Below are positions 1 to 7,044 of a stretch of 64,000 bases of DNA, in pieces (positions within the stretch are counted from its first letter, which is position 1; each line of letters starts with the position of its first letter). The translations under genes and the position numbers were made by a program. Below the pieces are notes generated by a model that was not told the DNA's origin, searched no databases, and saw only the letters and a list, made by a program, of their open reading frames with translations. This stretch comes from Opitutus terrae PB90-1. GTDB taxonomy: Bacteria; Verrucomicrobiota; Verrucomicrobiia; Opitutales; Opitutaceae. The stretch is taken from assembly GCF_000019965.1 (NCBI RefSeq), contig NC_010571.1, positions 3,171,001-3,235,000 of the forward strand, in the 5' to 3' direction.

Positions 1-1
1 A

Positions 2-1114
2 GTGAACGGCGAATTTTTCCGCGTGGCGGGCGGCGAGGTGCACGAGGTGGCAGTGGGACCGGTGCACGCGGGCATCATCGAGCCCGGACATTTCCGTTTC
101 CAATGTGCGGGCGAGGAGGTGCTGCATCTGGAGATTGCGCTCGGCTATCAGCACCGTGGGATCGAGGCGGCGCTGGTGGGCGGGCCGCATCCGCGGACCG
201 AGCTGCAGATGCAGGTGGTGGCGGGTGACGCGTCGATTGCGCACAGCACGGCCCATGCGCTCGTCTCGGAAGTGCTCGCGGGGAGCGAGGCGCCGCTGCG
301 CGCGCAGTGGCTGCGGGCGATTGCACTCGAGCTCGAGCGGCTGGCGAATCACACCGGCGATCTGGGCGCGCTGGCGAACGACGTGGCGTTTCTGCCGACG
401 TCATCGGCGTGCGGGAAGATTCGCGGGGACTTTCTCAATCTCACGGCGCTGATCTGCGGGAACCGGTTTGGTCGCGGGCTGGTGCGCCCGGGCGGTTGCC
501 GTTACGAACTCGATCCGGCGCGGCTGGGCCAGCTGCGGGAACGGCTGAAGACCGCTTTGGACGACGTGGAGGCGGCGCTGGGCTGGTTGTGGGACGCGGC
601 GTCGGTGCGCGCGCGGTTCGAGGATGTCGGTGTGGTGAGCGACGAGCAGGCGGCGGAGATCGGCCTCGTGGGTCCGGCGGCGCGGGCGAGCGGATTGGTG
701 CGCGACGTGCGCTACGATCACCCGGCGGGCTGGCACCGGTTCGCGCAGATGCCGGTGGCGGTGTGGCCGGGTGGCGACGTGCTGGCGCGGGCCCGGGTGC
801 GTGCGCTCGAGATCCAGCGCTCCGGCGCGTTTATTTTGGAACAGCTCGGCGGCGCGCCCGAAGGTGAACTCGTCGCCACGCTGGATGCGCCAGCGGCCGA
901 CACGCTGTCGGTGGCATTGGTGGAAGGCTGGCGCGGCGAGGTGTGCCACGTGGCGTTGACCGATGTCGCGCGGCGGTTCCGATGCTACAAGATCGTCGAT
1001 CCGTCGTTCCACAACTGGACCGGGATGGCGCTCGCGCTGCGCGGACAGGCAATCTCGGATTTTCCGATCTGCAACAAGAGCTTCAACCTGTCGTATTGCG
1101 GGTTCGATTTGTGA
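2..1114 (+). CDS. Hydrogenase large-subunit/NuoD-like protein lacking NiFe ligands
   Basis: This protein resembles the HycE/HyfG/NuoD (49 kDa) family: near its start it has the typical GPVHAGIIEPGHFRF segment followed by LEIALGYQHRGIE. In active group 4 [NiFe] hydrogenases four Cys bind the metal site, in an N-terminal CGIC pair and a C-terminal DPCxxC pair. Here the first pair is replaced (VAGDASIAHS, both Cys are Ala), and the C-terminus reads DFPICNKSFNLSYCGFDL with no CxxC. A NiFe site is therefore not expected. GTG at position 2 is the first start in the window, but the family usually has more sequence upstream, so the 5' end may lie outside. The next gene, 134 bp downstream, encodes the matching small subunit, so this is probably the end of a membrane-complex operon. 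Family is confident; function is not known. Confidence 0.85.
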   Translation: MNGEFFRVAGGEVHEVAVGPVHAGIIEPGHFRFQCAGEEVLHLEIALGYQHRGIEAALVGGPHPRTELQMQVVAGDASIAHSTAHALVSEVLAGSEAPLRAQWLRAIALELERLANHTGDLGALANDVAFLPTSSACGKIRGDFLNLTALICGNRFGRGLVRPGGCRYELDPARLGQLRERLKTALDDVEAALGWLWDAASVRARFEDVGVVSDEQAAEIGLVGPAARASGLVRDVRYDHPAGWHRFAQMPVAVWPGGDVLARARVRALEIQRSGAFILEQLGGAPEGELVATLDAPAADTLSVALVEGWRGEVCHVALTDVARRFRCYKIVDPSFHNWTGMALALRGQAISDFPICNKSFNLSYCGFDL

Positions 1115-1133
1115 ACTCGAACCGGAGGAGATA

Positions 1134-1196
1134 CCACGAAACACACGAAAGACACGAAAGCACACCGGCCGCGAATCACGCGAATGACCGCGAATG
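1134..1196. repeat. Purine-rich intergenic micro-repeats
   Basis: Between the two hydrogenase-like genes lie short degenerate direct repeats: several ACACGAAA-type units (1134-1160), then GCGAAT units (1171-1196). They resemble the other simple purine-rich spacers of the window (25064-25120, 60130-60169, 62620-62706). No function can be read from them. Confidence 0.5.
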
Positions 1197-1248
1197 CGAC
1201 CGGAGATCTGCGGGCGGAAACGCGGCGCGAACAACCTGAATTCCAATC

Positions 1249-2106
1249 ATGTTTGTGGTCGATACACTGATTCACCGGCTGAAGCGCGGACGGGAAACGA
1301 TGGCGTTCCCGAACGGGCCGGCCCCGGCGCTGCCGGACCGGCACGGGGGTGCGTTGCGCGTTGACGCCTCGAAATGTGCCGACGGCTGCGCGGCGTGCGC
1401 GGAGGTGTGTCCGACGCAGGCCATCACCGTGGCGGATTCCAAGGTCGCACCACCCGGAATCACGGACGGGACGCCCGGGCCACGGGGGAATGCGTCCGCG
1501 CTCCCGAAGATTACGCTCGATCTGGGGCGCTGTGTGTTCTGTGCCGAGTGTGTGAAGACCTGTCCGGCGGGAGCGATCACGCAGACGGGCGATCATCGGA
1601 TGGCGGTGCGGCGGCGCGAGGATCTCGTGCTGGGCGCACCGGGGCAGGAGGAAGTGCGACTGGCGGCTGCGCTCGACGAAAAGCTGCGGAAGATGTTTGG
1701 CCGTTCGCTGCGGCTGCGCCAAGTGAGCGCCGGCGGCAGTGGCGCCGAGGAGGCGGATTTGAACGTGCTCGGGACGATCGGCTGGGATCTGGGCCGGTTT
1801 GGAATTCAGTTCGTCGCTTCGCCGCGGCACGCGGATGGCCTTGTCGTGACCGGGCCAGTTTCGAAAGGGATGGAGCTGGCGCTGCGGAAGACGTGGGAGG
1901 CGATGCCGGCGCCGAAGATCGTGATCGCGGTGGGCGCCGAGGCGATTTCGGGGGGCGTGTTTGCGGGCCATCCGCAGGTGCGGAACGGCGTGGATGCGAT
2001 CGTGCCCGTGGATCTCTACATTCCTGGCTGGCCGCCGCATCCGCTCACGATTTTGGATGGATTGCTGCGGTTGCTCGGGCGGTTGGAGGAAGACAGGCGC
2101 AGCTGA
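1249..2106 (+). CDS. Ferredoxin-NuoB-like fusion protein, proximal cluster ligands missing
   Basis: The 285-residue protein has two halves. Residues about 40-120 hold two ferredoxin motifs, CADGCAACAEVCP and CVFCAECVKTCP, which should bind two [4Fe-4S] clusters as in HycF/NuoI. Residues about 160-280 match the NuoB/HycG small subunit: a GGSGAEEAD segment, RFGIQFVASPRHADGLVVTG, then PKIVIAVGAEA and VPVDLYIPGWPPHP. The Cys that normally ligate the proximal (N2-type) cluster are absent in all three places (CxxC lost, GdCA is GAEA, PGCPP is PGWPP). Such subunits are known from hydrogenase-related complexes without an intact active site. The linker between the ferredoxin motifs contains a copy of an intergenic palindromic repeat (1464-1483). 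It probably pairs with the upstream large-subunit homologue on the cytoplasmic side of a membrane complex. Confidence 0.85.
   Translation: MFVVDTLIHRLKRGRETMAFPNGPAPALPDRHGGALRVDASKCADGCAACAEVCPTQAITVADSKVAPPGITDGTPGPRGNASALPKITLDLGRCVFCAECVKTCPAGAITQTGDHRMAVRRREDLVLGAPGQEEVRLAAALDEKLRKMFGRSLRLRQVSAGGSGAEEADLNVLGTIGWDLGRFGIQFVASPRHADGLVVTGPVSKGMELALRKTWEAMPAPKIVIAVGAEAISGGVFAGHPQVRNGVDAIVPVDLYIPGWPPHPLTILDGLLRLLGRLEEDRRS
1464..1483 (+). repeat. Half-copy of repeat family C inside a coding region
   Basis: This 20-base stretch differs at two positions from the intergenic repeat at 33857-33876 (core CGGGACGCCCG followed by GCCAC). It codes for part of a Gly/Pro-rich linker between two ferredoxin motifs, so it is tolerated in frame. 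Confidence 0.5.
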
Positions 2107-2120
2107 CAACGAACAGATAT

Positions 2121-2203
2121 GTAGGGCCACCGTTCACCGGCGGCCGGGAATGCCGGGAGAGCGGCAAGGGACATCCGCGGCCGGCGGCGAGCGCCGGCCC
2201 TAC
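2121..2203. repeat. Composite REP-like palindrome (family A), left of RAYT
   Basis: The element begins GTAGGGCC and ends GGCCCTAC. Its right half is a perfect hairpin: stem GGCCGGCG (2179-2186), loop GCGAG, stem CGCCGGCC (2192-2199). Its left half is a related hairpin in inverted orientation. It overlaps the last codon and stop of the RAYT gene, which is encoded on the minus strand. Confidence 0.8.
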
Positions 2204-2766
2204 GACACGTGAAGACGATTGCGAATGACTTCGCGCTCGCGCAACCACTCGCGAGGCGGCGTTCCGTCGGCATGGAGAAGAGGAAGAAACCGGCACGCGC
2301 TTGGCTCTGGACAATACCACCACGGCCAGCACGCCGTCGTCGGGATCAGCTTGGCTGCATACGGATTCATGAAGATGTAGAAGCGGTAGTCGTCGCGGGC
2401 TTCATCTGCACGCAGGCGATGTTCGAAGACATTGTCCTGCCACTCCCACGAAACGTGACGTCGTCGAGAGAGCGCCTTCAGTTTCGCCACGACTTGCATG
2501 AGCGAGAGACGTCCACCAAGGGGAAACAGGAGATGCACATGGTCGGGCATGATCGTGGCTGCGATGATCGAAGCGTCTCCGCGCTCATGCAGGTGCGATA
2601 AGGTCGAGATCAAACCGGTGGCCGAGCGTGACTCGGTCAAGACAGGCGCGCGGTGATGCACGCACGCCGTAACAAAATAGGTTGCTCCCGGCACGGAGAC
2701 ACGACCTGTCCGCAATCGCGCGGTCTGTCGCTGTGGGAGCAACATGAAAGAACTCTGACCCGCCAT
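2200..2766 (-). CDS. REP-associated tyrosine transposase (RAYT, Y1/IS200-like)
   Basis: The protein (188 aa from the chosen ATG at 2766; another ATG lies at 2745) carries the hallmarks of Y1 HUH single-strand transposases of the RAYT branch: the N-terminal motif PGATYFVTACVHHRAPVL, the metal-binding HVH in IMPDHVHLLFPLGG, and a catalytic-helix region YRFYIFMNPYAAKLI with candidate nucleophile Tyr. These enzymes are single-copy, domesticated relatives of IS200/IS605 transposases that act on REP palindromes. Here GGCCGGCG-type palindromes lie immediately on both sides, and the stop codon TAG is contributed by one of them. The reading frame continues upstream to 2823 through repeat sequence, so the farther start is unlikely. 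The gene appears intact. Whether it still moves the repeats cannot be told from one locus. Confidence 0.85.
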   Translation of the reverse strand: MAGQSSFMLLPQRQTARLRTGRVSVPGATYFVTACVHHRAPVLTESRSATGLISTLSHLHERGDASIIAATIMPDHVHLLFPLGGRLSLMQVVAKLKALSRRRHVSWEWQDNVFEHRLRADEARDDYRFYIFMNPYAAKLIPTTACWPWWYCPEPSACRFLPLLHADGTPPREWLREREVIRNRLHVS

Positions 2767-2786
2767 GGCGCTGAGAGCAAGTTCCC

Positions 2787-2811
2787 GGCCGGCGGCGAGC
2801 GCCGGCCCTAC
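2787..2811. repeat. REP hairpin, family A
   Basis: Perfect 8-bp stem GGCCGGCG (2787-2794) / CGCCGGCC (2800-2807) around loop GCGAG, followed by CTAC. It is identical to the right half of 2121-2203 and lies just upstream of the RAYT start. Confidence 0.75.
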
Positions 2812-2849
2812 GAATAGGAACAAGCAACCGGTCCGCCTAGTCAGGCGTC

Positions 2850-2932
2850 GTAAGGCCGCCGTTTACCGGCCGCCGAGAATGTGGAGTGCGCGTCGAAGGA
2901 CATTTGCGGCCGGCGGCGAGCGCCGGCCCTAC
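2850..2932. repeat. Composite REP-like palindrome (family A), right of RAYT
   Basis: Starts GTAAGGCC and ends GGCCCTAC. The right hairpin is at 2908-2928 with loop GCGAG; the left hairpin has loop TTTAC against TTCAC in the element at 2121. It has the same length as that element (83 bases). Confidence 0.75.
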
Positions 2933-2963
2933 AAGCAAAGGGACGCGCGGATGAGCGAACCAC

Positions 2964-5690
2964 TCACCCAAGCACGGCTTTCAGGACCTTGCCGAGGTCG
3001 GTGACGCGATAGGGCTTGGTCAGATAGCCGCAGAAGCCCATGTCGAGGAAGCGACGCGCCATGTCCTCGTTGTCGTAACCACTGGAGACGATCGCGCGCA
3101 CTTCCGGATCGAGGTCGCGGAGGGCCTTGAAACACTCCTCGCCGCCCATGCCGCCGACGACGGTGATGTCGAGCAGCGCGACGTCGTAGGGCCGGCCGAT
3201 GTTGAGGTAGCGTTTGTAGAGCTGAATCGCTTCCTCGCCGTTCTTCGCCAGGTCGAATTTGTAGTCGAGACTCTCGAGCATCGTCGCCGTGAGCTCGGAG
3301 AGTTTCGGGTCGTCGTCCATTAACAGGATTCGCCCCGTGCCAAAGCGCAGCGACGGTGCACGGCGCGCCTGCACCTCGACGGGCGCGTCGGCGCGTGGAA
3401 AGAACGCGGTGAACGCTGTTCCCGTGCCCACGACCGAGTCGACGGCGATCTGGCCGCCGTGCTTGCGGACGATGGAGAGCACCGTCGCGAGGCCGAGGCC
3501 GGTGCCGTGTTTCTTCGTCGTGAAGAACGGATCGAAGATTTTCTGGAGATTTTCCGGCGCGATCCCGCTGCCGTTGTCGCGCACCTCGATCTCGACGTAG
3601 TTCCCCTCGGCGAGCGGCGGAATCTGGTCGGCGGCAAGCGTGACGTTTTTCGCGGTGAGCTGCAGCTTCGCGCGATGCGGCTTCGGCGGCATCGCCTGGA
3701 GCGCGTTGACGATGAGGTTTTGAAAAACCTGCAGGATCTGCGCGCGATCGACGCGCACCGGATCGACGTTTTCGGTGAGGTTGACGGTGATCTCCGCGTC
3801 GGAACCGGCGGCGGCGATCTTCACCGCGTCCTGCAGGATTTCTTTCGGCGAAATCACGCTTTGCGAACCGGCGCCGCCCTTGGCGAACGCGAGCAGCTGC
3901 TTGGTCAAGCCCTTCGCGGTGAGGCAGGCTTTTTCGCAATCCTCGAGGGCGGAGTAATTGCGGTTGTCCTTGGCGAGCGACACGCCGGCGAGGATGGTAG
4001 CGAGGAGATTGTTGAAGTCGTGTGCGATGCCGCCGGCGAGCAGGCCGAGCGATTCGAAGCGATTCGCCTTCACCAGTTCTTCCGGCGTGAGGCTCATCTC
4101 GCCGGGGTCGCGGAAGACGATCACCACGCCGCGCGGGTTGTTCTCGGCGTCCTTGGAGGCGCGCGCGGTCCAGACGATCGGCAGCGCCGTTTCCGCGGGC
4201 GAGGAGGCCGCATCGGTGGCCGCGGGCGGTCGCGCGCCCACGACCAGCGCGTGGTCGCTGAACAGCGGCAGCGGCTGGTCGGCGCCGAGCGCGCGATCGC
4301 ACGGATCGTCGCCGGGCCGGCCACTCTCGCGGTGCACGAGCTGGAAAACATCCGCGACGGCGGCGCCGACGATCTCGTCGGGCTTGCGCGCGAGCAATCG
4401 CACGGCGGCGGGATTGGCGTGGAGAATCCGGCCTGTGGCGTCGGTGACGAGGACGCCCTCGGCGAGGGCCGCGAACGCATCCTGCGCGAGCCCGGCGCCG
4501 AGCCCGTCGTCGCTGCCGGCGCTGCGCGGCGTGAGCGTGGGCGCGGTGCAGATGAAGCCGATGATGCGGGCGAGATCGCGCTTGCGCGTGAGCGTGCGGT
4601 GTGCGCCGAGGAGCACGGGCACGCGCTGGCCGTCCTTGCCGACGAGCTCCTCGGCGAGCACGAAGGTATTTTGTCCCGGCGCGAGCAACAGCAGCCAGGT
4701 TTCCACGCCGCCGGGAATTTCGTCGGCGGGCAACACGGCGGCCAGCGTCTCCAGCGTGTCGGCCAGCTCGTCGTCGCGGTAGCCGAGAATCTTTTTCCAG
4801 GCGGGCGAGAACCAGAAGGACTTCGCGGTAAAATCGAGGTCGAACGCGCCAAGCGGACCGCCGCCGAGCGTCTCCATGCGCTCGTCGTTGGCGAGGCTCG
4901 CTTCCTCGATCTCCTTGCGCTCGGAGACATCGAGGTTGAGTCCGACCACGCGCTCGAGCTGGCCGGTGGCGTTCAGCACCTGCACGCCGACGCACTGCAC
5001 CCAGACCCAGTGGCCGAGCCGGTGGCGCATGCGAAACTCGACGCTGAACGGTCGTGCGCCGGCGGCGGGTTTGCGACCGACCTGATCCGGCGCGGCGCCG
5101 GAGTCGTCGGGATGAATGAGCTCACGCCAGGTCTCGAGCGTATCCGGCAACTCGGCATCGACGTAGCCGAGCATCTTTTTCCACGAGCGGGAGTAGGTCG
5201 CGCGGTTGGTGATCAGGTCGAGGTCGAAGAAACCCGCGGCGCCCTGTTCGGCGACGAGTTGGTAGGCGCTGCCGTCGCCGTTCGCGCTGGGGGCCGTCGG
5301 TGCGGCCGCCGGAGGTTGGACGGTCGCAAGGAAAAAGGTTTCGGAAAAACGCTCCAGGCGCACCTGCACCGCGCGGGGCGCGCCGTCGCGCGGCTGCGCG
5401 TCGAGTGTGGCGGTGCGATCGAGCGTGGCGTCGCGCAGGACTTCCCACTGGGCTTCGAACCACTCGGGTCCGTCGGCGACCACCTCGAAGGCGAACAGCG
5501 AGGCGAACGGCTCGCCGATCAGTCCGCCCTCGGCGGCCTGCCAGAGCGCGCGGGCGCTCGCGGAGGCGCCGGTGATGCGGCCGTGGGAGTCGAGCAGGAG
5601 GACGGCGGCGACATCGGCCGCGGCGAGGCGGTGGGCGGCGGGATCGGTGGATGGGCGCGGCTCGTTCAACGGTGACTCGCTTGTAGCCAA
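2964..5690 (-). CDS. Multi-PAS hybrid histidine kinase with C-terminal receiver
   Basis: A 908-residue signalling protein without obvious membrane segments. After about three PAS/PAC units (residues ~20-480) comes a phospho-acceptor helix with GGIAHDFNN (His557), an HATPase domain (N-box NALQAMP, G-boxes DNGSGIAP and GTGLGL) and a receiver domain whose phospho-acceptor is probably Asp841 (ALLDITV) with a conserved Lys in LTKPY. This is the CheA-independent, NtrB-like hybrid kinase type. The first in-frame start is TTG at 5690, which overlaps the end of hemH by 25 bases; no ATG or GTG follows before the first PAS domain, so translational coupling to hemH is possible. It is a paralogue of the larger kinase at 7045-12078. 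The signal sensed is unknown. Confidence 0.85.
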   Translation of the reverse strand: MATSESPLNEPRPSTDPAAHRLAAADVAAVLLLDSHGRITGASASARALWQAAEGGLIGEPFASLFAFEVVADGPEWFEAQWEVLRDATLDRTATLDAQPRDGAPRAVQVRLERFSETFFLATVQPPAAAPTAPSANGDGSAYQLVAEQGAAGFFDLDLITNRATYSRSWKKMLGYVDAELPDTLETWRELIHPDDSGAAPDQVGRKPAAGARPFSVEFRMRHRLGHWVWVQCVGVQVLNATGQLERVVGLNLDVSERKEIEEASLANDERMETLGGGPLGAFDLDFTAKSFWFSPAWKKILGYRDDELADTLETLAAVLPADEIPGGVETWLLLLAPGQNTFVLAEELVGKDGQRVPVLLGAHRTLTRKRDLARIIGFICTAPTLTPRSAGSDDGLGAGLAQDAFAALAEGVLVTDATGRILHANPAAVRLLARKPDEIVGAAVADVFQLVHRESGRPGDDPCDRALGADQPLPLFSDHALVVGARPPAATDAASSPAETALPIVWTARASKDAENNPRGVVIVFRDPGEMSLTPEELVKANRFESLGLLAGGIAHDFNNLLATILAGVSLAKDNRNYSALEDCEKACLTAKGLTKQLLAFAKGGAGSQSVISPKEILQDAVKIAAAGSDAEITVNLTENVDPVRVDRAQILQVFQNLIVNALQAMPPKPHRAKLQLTAKNVTLAADQIPPLAEGNYVEIEVRDNGSGIAPENLQKIFDPFFTTKKHGTGLGLATVLSIVRKHGGQIAVDSVVGTGTAFTAFFPRADAPVEVQARRAPSLRFGTGRILLMDDDPKLSELTATMLESLDYKFDLAKNGEEAIQLYKRYLNIGRPYDVALLDITVVGGMGGEECFKALRDLDPEVRAIVSSGYDNEDMARRFLDMGFCGYLTKPYRVTDLGKVLKAVLG

Positions 5691-6703
5691 GTACGGACGC
5701 GGTTGGCGAGAAAATCGATGAACGGCGGCTGGTCGTTGAGGCAGGGAATCTGCGTAAAGGATTCACCGCCGGCCTGCACGAACGTCTCCTTCCCCGCGAC
5801 GCTGATCTCCTCGAGCGTCTCGAGGCAGTCGGAGAGGAAGGCGGGACAGAGCACGAGAATTCGTTTGATGCCAGCCTTCGCGAGCCGTTCCAACTCGTGG
5901 TCGGTGTAGGGCGACAGCCAGGGTTCGCCGACCAGGCGCGACTGGAACGAAACGGAATGGCGGTCGGGCGCCAGGCCGGCGCGGGCGGCGAGTGCGCGCG
6001 TCGTGGCGAACACTTGGGCGCGGTAACAGGTGGCGTGAACGGGCGAGGGCGTGTTGCAGCAGTCGTTCACAATCTGGCAGTGCGCGTGCGAGGAGTCGGC
6101 CTTGCACAGGTGGCGGACCGGGATGCCATGGTAGCTGAACAGCACGTAGTCGTGCGGCTGGGCGAAGTAGGGCGCGGAGACCGCGTGCAACGCTTCGATG
6201 TAGTCCGCGTCATCGAAGAAAGGCTGCACCGTGGTCACGCGCAACTGCGGCGCCTGGCGTGCGGCTTCCTCGTAAACCTTCACCACGACGGTTTCCCACG
6301 AGGACATCGCGTAATGCGGATACTGCGGGATCAGGAGCAGTTCGCTGACGCCGTCGGCGACGATCTGGCCGAGGACCGAGGCGATCGATGGCTGCCCGTA
6401 CCGCATCGCGAGGTAGACGGGCGTCTCGGGGCCGAGAGTGGCGGCGAGCTTTTGCTGGACGTTGCGCGAGGTGATGATCAGCGGCGAGCCGTCCTTGGTC
6501 CAGATCTGCTCGTAGGCGTGCGCGGAATTGGGCGAACGCCGCGGTACGATGATGCGATGCACCAGGATCGAACGGAACGGCTGCGCCGGCCGATCGATGA
6601 CGCGCTCATCGCCGAGAAACTCATCGAGGTAACGCCGGACGTCGGGGACGGAGGTGGAATCGGGCGAGCCGAGGTTGACGAGAAGGACCGCGCGGTTGGG
6701 CAT
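5666..6703 (-). CDS. hemH: Ferrochelatase with internal cysteine cluster
   Basis: HemH inserts Fe2+ into protoporphyrin IX, the last step of haem synthesis. The 345-residue protein has the conserved start RAVLLVNLGSPD, the catalytic SYHGIP (His192), FQSRLVGEPWLSPYTD and CLETLEEI near residue 295. Between residues 200 and 226 it carries five Cys (CKADSSHAHC, then CC and C). This is the arrangement described for the class of bacterial ferrochelatases that bind a [2Fe-2S] cluster through an internal Cys segment, as in Myxococcus. The C-terminus has no Cys. The start ATG at 6703 fits the family. It is followed by, and overlaps, a PAS histidine kinase, and is divergent from another one. Confidence 0.95.
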   Translation of the reverse strand: MPNRAVLLVNLGSPDSTSVPDVRRYLDEFLGDERVIDRPAQPFRSILVHRIIVPRRSPNSAHAYEQIWTKDGSPLIITSRNVQQKLAATLGPETPVYLAMRYGQPSIASVLGQIVADGVSELLLIPQYPHYAMSSWETVVVKVYEEAARQAPQLRVTTVQPFFDDADYIEALHAVSAPYFAQPHDYVLFSYHGIPVRHLCKADSSHAHCQIVNDCCNTPSPVHATCYRAQVFATTRALAARAGLAPDRHSVSFQSRLVGEPWLSPYTDHELERLAKAGIKRILVLCPAFLSDCLETLEEISVAGKETFVQAGGESFTQIPCLNDQPPFIDFLANRVRTWLQASHR

Positions 6704-7044
6704 GCGGCGGAGATTGGTCGTTGGAACGTTGTGAAAGTCAAACGACGATGGTGGGAACGCGATCGGGAGGAACGGCCGCGACGGCGATCGAGCGCGGGTG
6801 CGACCGCGGGACCGGTCGTCCGCTCCGCGCCCGCAGGTACGCTTTTCGACGAGCCGCGAGAGCCGCGCGATCGCTTTTTTCCCGTCGGCTCACGGACGCG
6901 TTTCGCGAAGGGGGCGGCATTGCGGCGAAAACACTGCTGGGGCCCGCGGCAGAAGCCTCGCGCTGGATGTAAATTGGTTGTTCAAGTTGAACCCTGAAAT
7001 ACCGATAGTTTGCGCGTTTAATTGTTGGTCGTTACTCAGAAACG
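6704..7044. other. Intergenic region between divergent hemH and PAS kinase
   Basis: This 341-base spacer should hold the promoters of hemH (leftwards) and of the giant PAS kinase (rightwards). The last ~80 bases (from about 6960) are noticeably less GC-rich than their surroundings. I could not identify a convincing -35/-10 pair, riboswitch or repeat. Confidence 0.4.

Noticed and set aside
3459-5675. Long open frame on the plus strand opposite the first PAS kinase (over 700 codons)
   Set aside because: It mirrors the codon pattern of the real minus-strand kinase; its translation is Arg/Glu/Gly-rich and shows no domain.
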